Assembly (NCBI GenBank): GCA_903823665.1
Contig: CAIJTR010000123.1
Coordinates: 1 to 49,793, forward strand
Direction: 5' to 3'
From: an uncultured Rhodospirillales bacterium
GTDB taxonomy: Bacteria; Pseudomonadota; Alphaproteobacteria; Acetobacterales; Acetobacteraceae
Length of the DNA: 49,793 bases
This document shows positions 32,501 through 47,500 of the stretch, one piece after another. The notes beneath the pieces are model-generated. The model was not told where the DNA came from. It searched no databases and saw only the letters and a list, made by a program, of their open reading frames with translations. Made by a program: the position numbers and the translations under genes. The first letter of the stretch is position 1; each line of letters opens with the position of its first letter.

Positions 32501-35500
32501 CTGCAAAATTTGCTGGCGCAGAACAAGGTCGCCCAGGGCGTCACACTGGTGGAGGCGGCCCACACCGCTGCCCCGGCCAATCAAACAATCACAATCGTGC
32601 TGGCCAATCTTTATGTGCGCATCAATGCGCCCGACAAGGCGATCACCCTCCTTGCCGAGGCGGAAAAGGCAGCCGGTGAAGGGGCCAGCCCCGCCGTTTT
32701 GGCACCGGTGCTGTTCGCCCGTGCGCAGGCTCAGATGGCCATGAAGCAGCAACCGGCGGCACGCGCCACGCTGCAGCGCATCCTGCAGGCAACCCCTGCC
32801 GACATGAATGCGCTGGGTCAATTGGTCAACATCCTCACGGAGGCGAAGGACTGGGAGGCCGAGCGCACGGCACTGCGTCAGGCTCTGATTGCCAAGCCCG
32901 GTGACATCACCCTGCTCCGTCTTCTGGTGGGCGTTGATCTGGAAGCAAGCGGCGAGCCAGCGGCACTGGCCACCATTGCCCGCCTGCAGACCGACCCGGT
33001 CAACGCCTCTGCGGCGCGTACGCTGAAGGCTGATTTGGCGTTTTACGGCCACAGGTACCAAGAAGCGGGTGAGCTTTATTCCAATCTTTACAAGGCAAGC
33101 CCAACCTCGAACCTGGCGCAGAGTGTGGCGCATGCCTATGCGCTCGCAGGCCAGCCCGGTCCCGCCAAGGCGGTGTTGCAGGATTGGCTGAACGGGCATC
33201 CCGATGATGTGCCGGCGCTGTCCGGTCTTGGCACGATGGCACTTGAGGCCGGGCAATTTCCTGAGGCGCAGGGCAAGCTGGAAGCGGCACTGGCGTTGCA
33301 GCCGACATCGGCCTACCTGCTGAACAATCTCGCCGTGGTCTACCAGTCGCAAAACAACCCAAAGGCGCTGGAAACGGCCCGGCGCGCCTATCAGATCTCC
33401 CCGTCTGGTCAATCGGCGGATACGCTGGGCTGGGTGTTGTTTGGCCTGGGCCAGAACGATGAAGCGATGCCGTTACTGGCGCGGGCGGCTCAGTCGATGG
33501 CCGATAATCCCACGGTGCAGTTCCATCTTGCCGCTGGCCTGAAAGCCACCGGCAAGCCGGCCGATGCGGTGGCGGTGCTTGAGAAGCTGACGACGAAGCC
33601 ACCATTCCCAGAACAGACCCAGGCCCAGCAAATGCTGACGGAGTTGAAGGCCGCGAAATAGGCTGCGTTGCGATGCCCACGCCGATCCGGTTGCTGACGT
33701 TCAGCACGCTGTATCCGAATAGTATGCAGCCCAATCATGGCGTGTTCGTCGAGAACCGGCTGCGCCATCTGCTGGCCAGCGGCGAGGCCACAAGCGTGGT
33801 GCTGGCCCCAGTGCCGTTCTATCCGGATGCACCGGGCTTTCGCGCGCTGGGGCGCAAGCGCGGCTGGGACAAGATGGCACAGGTACCAGCACAGGAGAGC
33901 CGGCACGGATTTGCGGTGCATCATCCGCGCTATTTGACCATTCCCGGCATCGGCATGAATCTGGCCCCGGACCTGCTTTACCGCACGGCGCTTGCCGCAG
34001 CACGCCGGCTGATGGCGCAGGGTGTGACGTTCGATCTGATCGATGCGCATTACGTCTATCCCGACGGGGTGGCGGCGGTGCGGCTGGGGCAGGCGCTGGG
34101 CAAGCCTGTGGTGATCACCGGGCGGGGCTCGGATTTGACGGAGTTGCCGGATTATCCGGTGCCGCGGCGTAAGATCATCGACACGCTGGCCAGGGCGAAC
34201 GGGCTGATCACCGTGAGTGCGGCACTGGGCGAGGCGATGGTGGCGCTGGGGGCGGACCGGGCGAAGCTTTCGGTGCTGCGCAACGGCATCGACACGATGA
34301 TGTTCAGGCCCATGGAACGCGAGGCGGCACGGGCGGCATTTGGTGTGGCTGGCCGGGTGCTGCTCTCGGTGGGGCATCTGATCCCGCGCAAGGGGCATGA
34401 TCGGACCATTCAGGCGCTGGCGCAGTTGCCGGAGTATACGCTGCTGATCGCGGGCGACGGGCCGGAGCGCGCCTCGCTGCAGGCACTGGCAGAGCGGCTT
34501 GGCGTGTCGTCCCGGCTGCGGCTGCTGGGCGCGCTACCACACGGGATGCTGGCGCAGCTTTACAGTGCTGCCGATGCGATGCTGCTGTCGTCCAGCCGGG
34601 AGGGCTGGGCGAATGTGCTGCTCGAATCGATGGCCTGCGGAACGCCGGTGGTGGCGAGCAATATTCCCGGCAATCCCGAGGTGGTGCAGCGCGCCGAGGC
34701 CGGGCTGATCGTGCGGGAGAACACGGCCGAGGGCATTGCCGAGGGGGTGCAGGCGTTGTTCGCGGCTCTGCCCGACCGTGCGGCGACGCGCGCCTATGCC
34801 GAGCCGTTCAGCTGGGATGCGACGACGCAGGGCCAACTGGCGCTGTTCCGCCGTGTGCTGGGACGCGACGCCTAGGGCATCAGGCGCGCGAGAGCGACTT
34901 CGACATCAGGTGCCGCCCGGCTCGTCCCCGATGCGGCTTGCGGCAGACCGGCCGCCCTGCCATCACCGGATGCCGCCCGCTCGGCCAGCAGATCCGCCGT
35001 GGTGCGGCGCAGGCGGGAGATGATGGCGATGACGACCCAGAAGCCCTCGTAATAGCCCATGCTGAGCAGAGCCCCGGCGGCCATGTAGATGACGATACTG
35101 ATCTGCAGCATGCGCGCCAGCAGCGCTGCCCATTGTAGCTCTACGATGTTGCGGGTGCGGCTGATCACCACCTGGCAATTGTAGAGTGCTGTCAGCAATA
35201 TCGCCATGAAGGCGGCGAGCCCGGTGAAGCCGAGATCGCCGAGCACCTCGAAGTAAATACTATGCGCCGCGTGCGGCACGATGTCCGGCTCGGGCGTGGG
35301 GATGAAGCTGAACAGACCAAGGTTGTTGCGATAGAGCTGCCAGTTCGCCCAACGCTGCACCCCGTGGAAACCAGCACCGAACAGCGGGTGATCAAGGGCG
35401 AGCATGGTGCTGATCTTCCAGGCCACAACGCGGCCAAGAAAGGAGGTGTTCTCGCCGGCATCCTGAATGGTGTTCATGCGCTCAAACCAGCTGGCCGGGG

Positions 35501-38500
35501 CCAGTGCAAACAGCAGAACAGCACCGATGACGCCCAGTGCGATCGGCGGCAGCTTGTTCTTGCTGCGCAACACCATGGCGATGAACAGCAGCACCAGCCC
35601 AATGAAGCCACCGCGGGAGTTGGTGCCGATCACACAGATGATGCTGATCACCATCAGGCCGAGCAAAACGAGCTTGGTGCTGCGCACGGCTGAGGTGCTG
35701 CGCAGGTAGAAGACCAGTGGCACGTTCATTAGCACAGCGAGCGCGATGGAGTTGTTGTCGCCGATGGAGAACGCACTGACGATGCGGTGAGCGCCGCCGC
35801 TGACCACATATTCCAGCCCCTCGACGGCCGCAGTGTAGCCCAGGCCGATGCTGAGCGCCCAGATTGTCCAGGTCAGGCGCTGGCGATCCCACATGATGGT
35901 GATGATGGTCAGTGCGAGGGCGAATTCCTTCAGCAGCTTTTCATAGAGGAACTGACCGTCATCATCGGAGACCTGCGGGAAGATGGCGGCCAGCGTTGCC
36001 ACCACAATAAGCAGAAAGATCAGCCCGACCGTGGTGTCGACGTAAAACTTCTTTTTCTGGTTGTTGAAGAACACCAAAAGCAGCGTCACGATGGCCACGA
36101 TCTTGTTGAACGGCACCTCGCTCATGAAGCCGTAAAGCCGCTCATTGGGCGACAGCAGCGCCACCCAGATCCACAGCAGCACGCCAACATGCGCCGACCA
36201 GAAGGTGACGGGGAACAGCACTGCCCAGACGATGGCAAAGCCCAGGTCGCGCATCAGAGGTTGTCCTTGTTGCGACGCGAGCGGGAGCGGCCGGGCTGAT
36301 AGCCGCTTGGGGCCACAGCCTGCTCTGGCTGGTTCTGCAGATATGGGGCTGGGGGAAGGTTGGTCTTGTGATCACGGGTGCTGACCTCGACGGTATAGGC
36401 AAACAGGCCGCCGAACTTCTCGCCCGGCTTGGCCTTGGCCGCACTGAGGCTGGCGAGCACCAGCAACACCATCGCCACCGCGTCGACGAGAAAAACCAGC
36501 GTCTCCATAAATGCAATCCCAATGCGCGCAGGCGATGATGTCGCTTGCGGTGATTAAGGCAAGCTGGACCCCGATGTCCAACGGGACATGCATCGGATTG
36601 AACAGATTGCGAATTTACAAACTGTGATACGTTCAGTATCTGCGACCACGAGCCGATATGGTCATCTTACCAGGCCAGCCGGGAGGAGATCACGGCTTTG
36701 CACGGCGCTTTTTCAAATATTGCCAAGGTGTCGCCATCCAGCACCACGGCCGCGTCCGCCGCACAGCCGCGCATCGGCACGGTGGTGATCGACGTTGAGG
36801 AGGATTTCGACTGGGACCGGCCATTACAGGGCACTGCGAAATCCACCTTCCATTTGCGAAACCTGCGGGTGCTGGCCGAAATCCTGCAATCCTATGGTGC
36901 CACGCCGACCTATTTGCTGACCTATCCAGTGCTGCAGGACCCCGACGCGGTGGCGATCATTCGCCATCAGCTGGAGCGCGGGCTGTGTGACGCAGGCCTA
37001 CAGCTGCACCCTTGGGTGACGCCGCCATTTGGCGAGGATGTGTCGCTGCGCGCCTCGTTCCTGGGCAATCTTTCGGCCAATCAGGAGGAGCAGAAGCTGC
37101 TGAGCCTGCGCGCGCGCTTCATCGAGTGCTTCGGCATCGAGCCCGTCATCTACCGCGCCGGGCGTTACGGGCTAAGCCTCTACACGCCCGCGCTGCTGGA
37201 AAAGCATGGGTTCACGATCGACACCAGCATCGCACCGCGCACCAATTTCGAGCCAGATGGCGGGCCGGATTATCGTGGCTTTGACAATGCGCCATTCTGG
37301 TTTGGCCAAGCCCGGCGCTTGTTGGAGGTACCGCTGTGCCGTGGCGTGGTCGGCTGGGGCGGCGGCTTTGGCCCGGCCTTTTATGGCAGGCTGGCCGAGC
37401 AGAGCGAACAACGCTCCGGCCTGTTGTCGCTGCTGGCGCGCTCGCGCTGTGCCGAGCGCATCACGCTGTCACCAGAGGGCAATGACTTCACCGCCATGCG
37501 GCGTCTGGTGCGCGGGCTGCTGGGACGCGGGCACATGGTGTTTCCAATCAGCTTTCACAGCTCGTCATTGCAGAACGGCACCAACCCCTACGTGCGCAGT
37601 ACCGCCGATCTGCACCTGTTTTATGACCGGCTGTCCGGCATTCTCGATCATATGGCGAGCCGGCTGCAGTTCCGCTTCATGGCAATGGCGGCGGTACCGG
37701 GCAAACTCGTATGAGCCGCGAAAACAGCACTTCGCGTATTCTGATGGTGGCCAACAACTTCCCGCCGACCAGGGGTGGCTCGGCGGTGGTGTATGCCAAT
37801 CTGGCACATCACCTCGCAAGCCGGGTTCTCGTGGTCGCAGCCAAGGCGAGCTATGCCGATGGTCTGGCGCAGATCGGCTGGCGCGAGCATGACCGTGCGG
37901 CAACCTATGAGGTGCGCCGCCTGCCATTGCTGCGCACCCAGTTGCACGCAACCGGCAGCAGGCTTGGGTTTCTGGCCGGTGACGTGATGATCCGGCTGCG
38001 TCTGGCAGGCCTCATTATGGCGCAGGTGCTGACCGGTGGTGCACATTGCGTGTGCGTCGGCGAATTGCTGGCCAGCCACTGGGTGCTGACGCTGTGCCGG
38101 TTGCTGCCCGGCGTGCGCAGCGTGGTCTATGTACACGGCGAGGAGATCACCACGGAAGTCGGCTATGATCGCGGCCATAACCGGGCGCGGGCAGCGTTGC
38201 TGTCTGCCGATGCGATCATCGTGGTCAGCCGCTTCACCCAACAGGCGGTCCGCACGCTGCTCGGTGAGGAAGGTTCCAAGGCCGAGATCCATCTGATCGA
38301 GAACGGTGTCGACACCCAGCGTTTCCGCCCGGTTGGCCGCAGGCCCGATCTGGTGGCGCAGTACCGGCTACAGCCGGGGCGGATATTCGTCTCGGTGTGC
38401 CGGCTGCTGGAAAAGAAGGGCATCGACCAGGCGATCCGCGCCTTTGCCCGGGTTCACCGCGTCCACCCTGATACCTCCTACGTGGTTGTCGGCACCGGCG

Positions 38501-41500
38501 GCTTCGAGGCCAGCTTGCGTGAAATCGCAGCAGCCGAGGGGGTGGCGGAGCGAGTGATCTTCACCGGTGACGTGACCGAGGATGATCTGGTGGCGCATTA
38601 CTGCCTGGGCGACATGTTCGTGATGCCCAATCGCGAGATGGAAAACGGCGACACTGAAGGGTTTGGGCTGGTGTTTCTGGAGGCCAATAGCTGCGGCCTG
38701 CCAGTGATCGCAGGCTCTGACGGCGGCTCGCGCGATGCGGTGCAGCACGGCGTCAACGGGTTGGTGGTCAATGGCCGTTCGGTCGAGGCGATCACCCAGG
38801 CGATGCTCGATCTGCTGCAGGATGACGCCCTGCGCGCCCGGCTGATCGAGGGTGCGCAGATGGTGTCGCAGGCGGCGGATTGGCGGCGCAAAACCGAGAT
38901 GTTCACCGCGATCTGTGAAGGCGGAACATTGTCATGATCGAGTGTTTACGGCGGTTGCCGGTGAACGTTGCTTTGGCTAGCTAAGTGTTATGATCGCAAA
39001 ATGGCATGTCACGATCGCAAAGCTTTCGGTGCAGGCCCGCCTGCCATTGGCTGATCAGCTGCGTCAGGTGAAGCGGCGGTTGTTCGGCTATGCGCCTGAC
39101 CGTTCCAATATCGGCTCCACTTTCGATGATTTGGCGCAGCTGCACCGGCTGATGCGTGAGCATGGCCAGGCGTTCCATGGCATTGTGCTGGAAATCGGCG
39201 CGGGCTGGTTTCCGGTGGCAGGCATCATCATGCGTCTGCTCGGGGCGGAGAAGGTGCTGCTGACCGACATCACCCGCAACATGGATCATGCCACCTTCAT
39301 GACGGCGCGGCAGATCGTGCTCGATCGCCTCGATGAAGTGGCAGAGCGCTTCGGTATCGACGCCAACCGAGCCCGCAGCATGGTGCAGGATGCGACGACG
39401 CTGGAGGCGATGGGCCTCGTTTATCTGGCCCCGTTCGACGTCAACTCGGTGGCCGATGGCTCGGTGGACGTGATCATGTCACGTGCCTGCCTGGAGCATA
39501 TTCCGGTGGCTGATCTGCGCTGGCTGATGGGCGCGTTGCGGCCGAAGCTCGGGCCAGCGGGAATCATGGCGCATGCCGTCGATCATGGTGACCATCTGGC
39601 CTATGTGGACCGCTCGCTGAGTCGGCTGAATTTTCTGACCTGGACCCAGGCACAGCATGATCTGTGCTGGAAGCTGATGCGCAGTGGCGAGAACCGGCTG
39701 CGCTATCAGGAATTGGCCGCGCTTTTTGCCGGTGCCGGGCTGGATGTGGTGGGGTCGTATGGCTTGGTGCATGAGCCCAGCCGGGTGCAAGTGCCTCATT
39801 TGAAGCTGCAGCCGCCTTACGATGTGATGTCCGCTGAGGAACTGGCGACGCTGACCACGTGGTTTGTGCTGCGGGCAGGTTAGCGCGGCACATCATGCGT
39901 TAATTTAACTTGCATTTCTCTGGAAGCTGTGTCATTGAAAATAACTCATTCTCTGACATAGGACCTCACACCAATGACCGCCTCTCGCAATCCCGCAACC
40001 TCCGACGTGATGGCGCTGCTCTGCCTCATCGGCGGCGCTGTGCGCGGGGCGGGGGAGTCGAATTTGCTCATGCAGTTGATGGTGATTGGCACCATGTGCC
40101 GCCCCATCGGGTATGCGCTGAATGCGTGGCTGTTGGTGGAGGAGCTCTACGCCGACCGCGAGATTTACCTGTCATCGGCTGGTGATGAGGACGGCTGGGG
40201 CGGGGAGGATGAGTGGCGCCCTGGCTGGGCTGACGCCTCCGGGTGTGCGATGCGGTGGCGTCATGTGACGCGATTTGGCCTCGCTGTGCTCATTCCAATC
40301 CAGTTGGGTGGGATGATCCGTCTGCCGGAGCCTCCCGTTGCGCGCCTCGGCTGGAGGCTTGTTTCGCTGTTGGCAACACTTTTGCATTTCAAAATTTTTG
40401 CGCAGGGCTTGCGGGCCATGCGCAACTGCGGCCTATTTGTTACGATATCGTAATATTATCCGCCTTCAATGCTCTCAGGCGACATCGATCATCCGCAGAT
40501 CAGCGAACACGCCACCACGCCTGGAAAAATGCCGACTGTAATGCGGGTCGTGGGCCAGCAGGTCACCCCAGCGCGTTTCCATCACCTTGTTCTCGTGGAA
40601 GAAACGGGCCTGGTGTTCGGGTTTGAGATCGCTGCCGCGGCTGAGGCTTTCGCGATGCTCGGCGATGATGCCGGCGGCGTAGATCACCCGGTAGCCGGCG
40701 CGGCCGATTTTGAGGCAGAGATCGACGTCGTTGAATGCCACTTGCAGCTGGATTTCGTCAAAGCCGCCGACGCCCTCGAAGGCCTCCCGGCGGCAGAGCA
40801 GACAGGCGGCGGTGACCGCGGACATGTCTTGCGGCATGCAGGCACGTGCGACATAGCCGGGGGTGTTGACGGTGAGGCCGCGATGCGCGTGATCGGCAAC
40901 ACCGCCGACGCCGAGCACCACGCCGCCATGCTGTATCAGACCGTTCGGGTAATGCAGCTTGCAGCCGACAATGCCGATATCGGACGACGCCATCGCCTCC
41001 CCCACCAGCTGAGTGAGCCAGGTGGGATCAGAGACCACGACGTCATTGTTGAGGAACAGCAGGAATTCACCGTCACAGGTGGCGGCAGCAAGATTGTTGA
41101 TGCGGGAGTAGTTGAACTTTTCCTCGATGCGCATCACGCGGGTGTTGGGAATGGCGGCCTGATCTATGGCAAAGGCCAGCGCTTCATCGGAGGTGGACCA
41201 GTTGTCCATCAGCACGATTTCGTAATTGGCGTAGGTGGTGAGGCCGCGCAGGGCATCGAGGCAAAGCGTGGTCATGCCGATCTGTTCCCGGTACGGGATC
41301 AGGATCGAGACCTTGGGCTCTCGGTGCAGCTTCCAGGTGATGGCGAACTGGGTGATGCGCAGCGGGCTTGACACCTCGGCATCGATCCCACGCCGGGCCA
41401 GATGATCACTGATGGCGCGGATGCCGGCGGCCACGGTGTACGGCTTGACCGCGCCGGAGGACGCCGTGGATTGCGGGGTCTTGCGCCAGTGGTAGAGAAT

Positions 41501-44500
41501 TTCCGGCACGTGATGGATCTGGCGGGCGGGGGTGATTTCGCCGAGCCGGATGAGGAAGTCGTGATCCTGAGCACCGTCACACTCCCGCCGCAGCAGGCCC
41601 ACCTGCTCGATCAGCGAACGCTCGGCGACGACGAGATGGCAGATATAGTTGATGGCCAGCAAATAGCGGAAATTCCAGTCCGGCTTGAGGTTGGGCTCGG
41701 AATACGTGCCGGTATCGTCGATTTTGTCTTCATCGCAATAGAGCAGCCGGGCCCCGGTGCGCAGGGCCGCCTCGATCATGAATTCCAGTGCGCGGGGCTG
41801 CAGCAAATCGTCATGGTCGAAGAAGGCGACGTATTCGCCTTGCACCAGATCAAGCCCGGTGTTGGTGGCAATGCTGATGCCGCCATTGACCTCACAGCGA
41901 TGCGAACGGATGCGGCGATCACTGGCGACATGGGCTGCTATGCTGGCGTCAAGTTCCGCCGATTGGCTGGCGTCATCGACTATGATGAGCTCCCAATTGG
42001 CGTAGGTTTGGCCGCGCACGGATGCGATTGCGGCATCGAAATCAGACATCCGCGGACGGTACGCCGGGCAGATGATGCTGACCAAAGGCGTGCGCGGCAG
42101 TGCCAGCATCGGGCGGGCGGCAAGTTCAGCGTAGTAGAGCCTGGCCCATCCGTCGTAATTTTCCAGCGAGTGCTGCTCGGCCGGCATCAACGCCTTGATC
42201 TCGGCCCGCAACGCCCACATCTGGGTGAAGAGTTGGTCCGCCAAGGTGGTGAGTTGCATCACCCGGCGATAGGCTTCGCGGCTTGGGAATTCGGCGATGT
42301 AGGGGCTGCCGGTCAGCTCCAAGCCGCCTGGAATAACAGTGAAGCGAAGTTCAGCCCGACCGCGCGCCGCCAGCTCGGCCGGTGCCACGAAGGCAAATCC
42401 GCAGTTCGGATCAGCCTTGAAGGCCTCGCCCACATCGGCCCGGAACTGCGAGGCGGTGATCTGTGCCACGGGCTGGCCCTGCCAGGTGACCAGGACCTGC
42501 AAGCCGCCAATGCGTGTGTCTGTCGTCAGATGATGGGTGAACACCCAGCCGCGCACGGCCCCGCCATGCAGGCCGTCAACCTGGCCTACGATGCGGGTCG
42601 GTGCGAATGTGAAACGCGGTCCAAGCGGTCCGTAAATGTCGGCATTGGCCAGCATCACATAGCTGCCGGGCCTGGAGCCGAAACTTACGTAGTGCGGCTG
42701 GCCATCGAAAAACATGGCCGGGATGGGGTGAGCAAAACCCACGATGGCAGTGGGGTAGCCGGCCTGCAACACGTCATCGCGGCGCTGGGAGCATAGCGTA
42801 CTGCCGCAGAAAAGCCCGTCAATGTTGAGATCCAGGCTGAGTGGGGTGAGGGGATCAGTCTCGCTATAGGCCCAGCCGCTCACACCATCCTCGGTGATGC
42901 CGTCAAGCACCACGTGGATGGCCTCATAGCGCGGTTCCGCCGGCACTTCGGGCTCGGGCGTGGCCTCAGTGCCATGGGGTGGCAAAGTGATGATATGCGA
43001 GATGAGCTGGGTGCTGGGGTTCATCAGAGCCAGCGCCTCGCCGGAAAGGCTGTGGAAGCTGACGCTGTGCTCCAATCCGTCGTGAAAGCTTGGCGGAATG
43101 GGGAAATGAAAGCCCACATTGGCCTCAGCAAATCCCGCCTGCTCCACGTCCTGACGATACAGGCTGGCATCGATCAGACTGGCGGGGCCGTCATCAATGC
43201 GGACCTGGATGATCGAACCCGCCGGGATCGCATCGGTGGGTCTCAGCCAGCCGATGATGGCACCGGGGTCGATCTTGTCGATATAGCCGTCCGGCTCGGA
43301 CGTGGCGGGAGGGGGTTGAGCGGTGTCGGTCACTGACGTTGCCGCACTCAGAACAGCCTCCAGCCTTTGGAGGGTAGACGGCCTTCCTTAAAGCCGAATT
43401 GCTCAAAATGCTGCTGCGCCGATTGCAGCTGACCTAGGCGCAGCTTCTCCGAGATGTCCCGGTTGCTGGCCCGATAAAAGGTTTCATCCACCTGAATGAA
43501 ACGTGGGAGCCGGTTCTCGATATAGCCGAACTTCAGGTAGTGGTGCCGTGCATTTTCAAACATCCCGCTGTCAATGGCATCGGCAATGTCTGGATTGTTG
43601 GTGCGATACCACTCCTCGTCGATAGCCACACGGGCTGCGATTGATTCGAGCAGCGCATTCAGCAGAACGTTGCTGACCGGGATCATCCGCAGCGTTGACA
43701 GGTCACCGTCAAAGTTCAGCTTGTGGATGTTGCGCAAGACCGAGAATGGCAAAGCCAGTGCCTGCAACTCCGTGCTCGGCTGCGTCGCATCCGCTTGTGC
43801 ATCTATGGCTGCGGCATCGTGGTTGGCTGAGGTATCCATGGTCATCTTTCAACTGGCATACGAGGCACGGTCATCACCGTCACGCCAGTAGCACCCGCTG
43901 TGACATCACACCAGAACAGTGCGGGACGCTGGATTTTGAAGGGTGGTCTGCATTGCACGTGTTGTCTGCCGCAAGCCATCCTGCAGGCTGATCTCGGCAC
44001 GCAGACCGAGCATGGCCTGGGCACGAGCGGGATTGCCAACTGAATTGCGAATATCTCCCGGACGGCCCGGTGTGTGCCTGATCAACGAGGCCGACAGGTG
44101 GCCAGCCTCCATCATCACCCGCGCGAGGTCGAGAACCGAAATAGCCGTGCCCGTGCAAACATTTAGCACCTGACAGTCACGCACCCGTGAGATATGCGAC
44201 ATACCCTGCACCAGATGCGAAACCACATCACCGACATAGATAAAGTCACGCGTTTGGCCGCCATCACCGTGAATGCTCAGCGGTCCGCCATCAGCAACCA
44301 TGCGGGCGAAGATCGAGATCACCCCACTATAGGGCGACAGCGGATCCTGTCTTGGGCCATAGACATTGAAAAAACGCAAGCCAAGGTTTGGTACGCCATG
44401 CACCAGATGTGCGACACGACCGTGCAACTCACAGCCGAGCTTATCAGCGCCGTAGGCCGTGTTGGGCACCGGTGGAAAACTCTCCTGCGCAGGACGGGCA

Positions 44501-47500
44501 CCGACATCGCCATAAACCGCGGCGGACGAGGCATAGACAACGGGAATGCCGCCCAGCTCACGAGCCACGTCAAAAATCGTCACTGCGCCGGTCTGGTTGA
44601 TGCGATGGGTTGCAATCCATTCCTCATTGGCACGGGCCACCGAAGCGATGGCAGCGAGGTGAAAACAACCATCCGCCCCCTGCATGGCCAGCATCACGGC
44701 AGCGCGGTCCGTGATACAGCCCTTGATCATCTCACAGCCCGACGGGAGATTGCCCCGGCTTCCCGTTGAAAGATCATCGAGCACACGAACCTGATGACCC
44801 TTCGCCAGCAAGGCTTCGGTCAAATGTGATCCGATGAAACCTGCCCCGCCGGTAATGGTGTAAAGGCTCAAAACCTGACTCCGGCATAGAGGCGTGGGGC
44901 GATCATTTCACACAACGAGGAACTTTGTTTCCTCAAGCTGATGCTGACTATCATCCTCCATCGCTTCTTGCCATTGCATTAATATCCTGACGAATTTTTT
45001 GCATTTTACGTCGTGCAAGGCCCGCTGCATGGCGTGTGGATTGGAGTAGACCACGAGATGTCATCGGATTGGCGAGCACCATTCCGAATCGCGCGCGACG
45101 CTGTGACGCCCATGCTTTTTTGTAGGCATCATCACCCCGGCCAAAATCGATCTCTGACAATGGGCCACTCTCAAAGAGTTTCGACATCAGCCAGCCTGTC
45201 AGCACCGTGCCGGGTGAATTTGCCCGGTGCGCCTCATCATGGGCGAGTTTGAGCACCTGTGCCTTGCCAGCCAACACCACCCAGAGCTGGACCGCAATCG
45301 GCTCATCATCCCGGCGCAGCACTGCCAGCCTCAGCACTCCCTGCTGTGCTGCCATGCGGATGCAGGCGGCATTGAAATCCGGATAGGGCTCCGGTTGTTT
45401 CCAGCTTCGCCGATAAATTGCTTCGAACGCCTCGATGCCGGGGCCCACCTCACACGCTTGCGTCAACACTTCGACGCCGATGGCCGGGTCTGCCAGCAAC
45501 TTCGCTGATCGTCGGCGCAACGTTTCACGCAATGCTCCTGGTCTTGCAGCCAGATAGCCAGACCAATTCTGCCCGGTAACATTTTCATGCCAATTGCCGA
45601 AATGCTCGAACTTCAAGACCAAAAGCCCTGCCTTGCGAAAGCCTGTACACAGGGCTGTCCAGCACGAAGCCTCTGCATCCAAAGCTTCAAGCCGCAGCCC
45701 TTTTCGCAAAGCTCGCTGTTCTGCCAGCGACCGACCGATGAGGGTGAGTTCGCTCTCGGTGAGGTCAGCCGCCAACAATGGCCGATAAAGGCATGTGTAT
45801 GGTGAGGTCAGTCCGCTCATCGTGCCGTCCCTCAGCCTCAGCAATGGCCATAGTGCGGCTGCCCGACCACTCAAGCGCGTGACGGCAAAATATGGAGAGG
45901 ATCCGGCAGGCAAGGTTGTGGCGATCAGTGTTCGATACCAATTGGCACTCCCATAGAAATCATCTTCGCCAGAAAACAATTCCAGCGCATCCGCGGGAAG
46001 CTGTTGCAACCCGCCGAACAACTTTGTTTCAACTGCGCAGGGCGTAGTATGCACAGCCGATCCATTCATGAAACGCAAAATAACTATCAACCCAGGCAGC
46101 AGGATGTGGAATAAAATCGGCGGCCGCCCGTGGGCTGAGCACGTCAAGCGCGGTTGCGGCCGGCACGACGGTAATGCCAAAATGGCGGAAGGCCATAACG
46201 GCACGGCGCATATGCCAAGGCTGCGTGACAACAAAAACGGATGATATTCGCTCGCGCTGAAGAATTGCAGCAGAGCGCGCCGCATTTTGCCACGTGTCGG
46301 ACGCTTCGGTTTCAATCCACCGGACGGGGACTGAAAGCTCGTTCTGCATCATGTCCGCCATCAGTTTTGCCACTGGCGGGTGATTGGCGCTTAGCGAGGC
46401 ACCGGTGATCAGCACTGGAAGGTGGCTGCGCTTTTGCAGCAACGCTGCGGCCCGCACACGCTCCAACGAGAGGCCGCCCACCCGGACGCCGGTGACGATC
46501 CCGCCGATGGCCATGCCTGTGACGTTGTCACCGCCAAGAATGACAATGGCCTGCGGGGGCGTGGGAGAGGTGTCAGAACCGGTGTTGTATTCCAGCCCCT
46601 GCAACAAAAGATTAGATGTCACTGGCAGTGACAGCAGCAGCAATGTTGCGATGCAACCGAAACTTCCCCATCGCCGCAACCGGGCAAGCCGATCGGGAAG
46701 GCACCCGCAAATCACGCCAAACATCAACACGTTGATGGGCGGCAATAAAATCTGGGTGATGACCGTGTGAAGAACGTCGTTGCCGAACATGAGACCTCTG
46801 TCGCCGAGACCACTCGGTTGGTGCTGCGGGAGCGGCCCAATTCCAAGTAGACGGCGGCGCAGGTGTGACCCAGACGGCAGCATAAGGAAAGCTGCATGAC
46901 GATGGCAAAGCGGCGCGCTATCAACATTCATACGCAATCAGCCACGCTCTTCGTGGGCCATCATGTTTTATGCTGTGAGGTCGATATCATCGCCAATTTT
47001 GTGATCTCACTGCATAAAGCGCCCAATTTGTCAGAAGTGGCTGAACGCTGGCGAACATTGGAGCACAGGGGCCGTCCATCCTTTTTTCAAAGCTGGAGCT
47101 GGCTTGGCTGTCTGGCACAGGAGCGTTTTCCCCACCCAATGCTGCTGGTGGCGCAAAAAGAGGGCGTTGATGTAGGTCTTGGCTTGTTCAACCTTGGCTC
47201 CAGCAGGTTTGCGCCGCGCACGTTGTGGCTCGGTGAAACCGGGCAACGCGCCTACGACGCGATGTACGTGGAGCATAACGGCTTCTTGCTTGCTGATGGG
47301 TTTGAGGATTGCCTGCAGGATTGCCTGCAGGATTGCCTGCGAGCGGCTTTGCCACATCGCATTGTGCTGTCCGGCGTTGATGATGCGCATTTGAATGCCG
47401 CACGCGGTTGCGGTGGTGTCGTGCATATGACGGGCACGCAGTCAGCACCGTTTGTTGATCTCGCTGCGCTGCCGACAGGCCGGGACGGTGTCATTGAAAA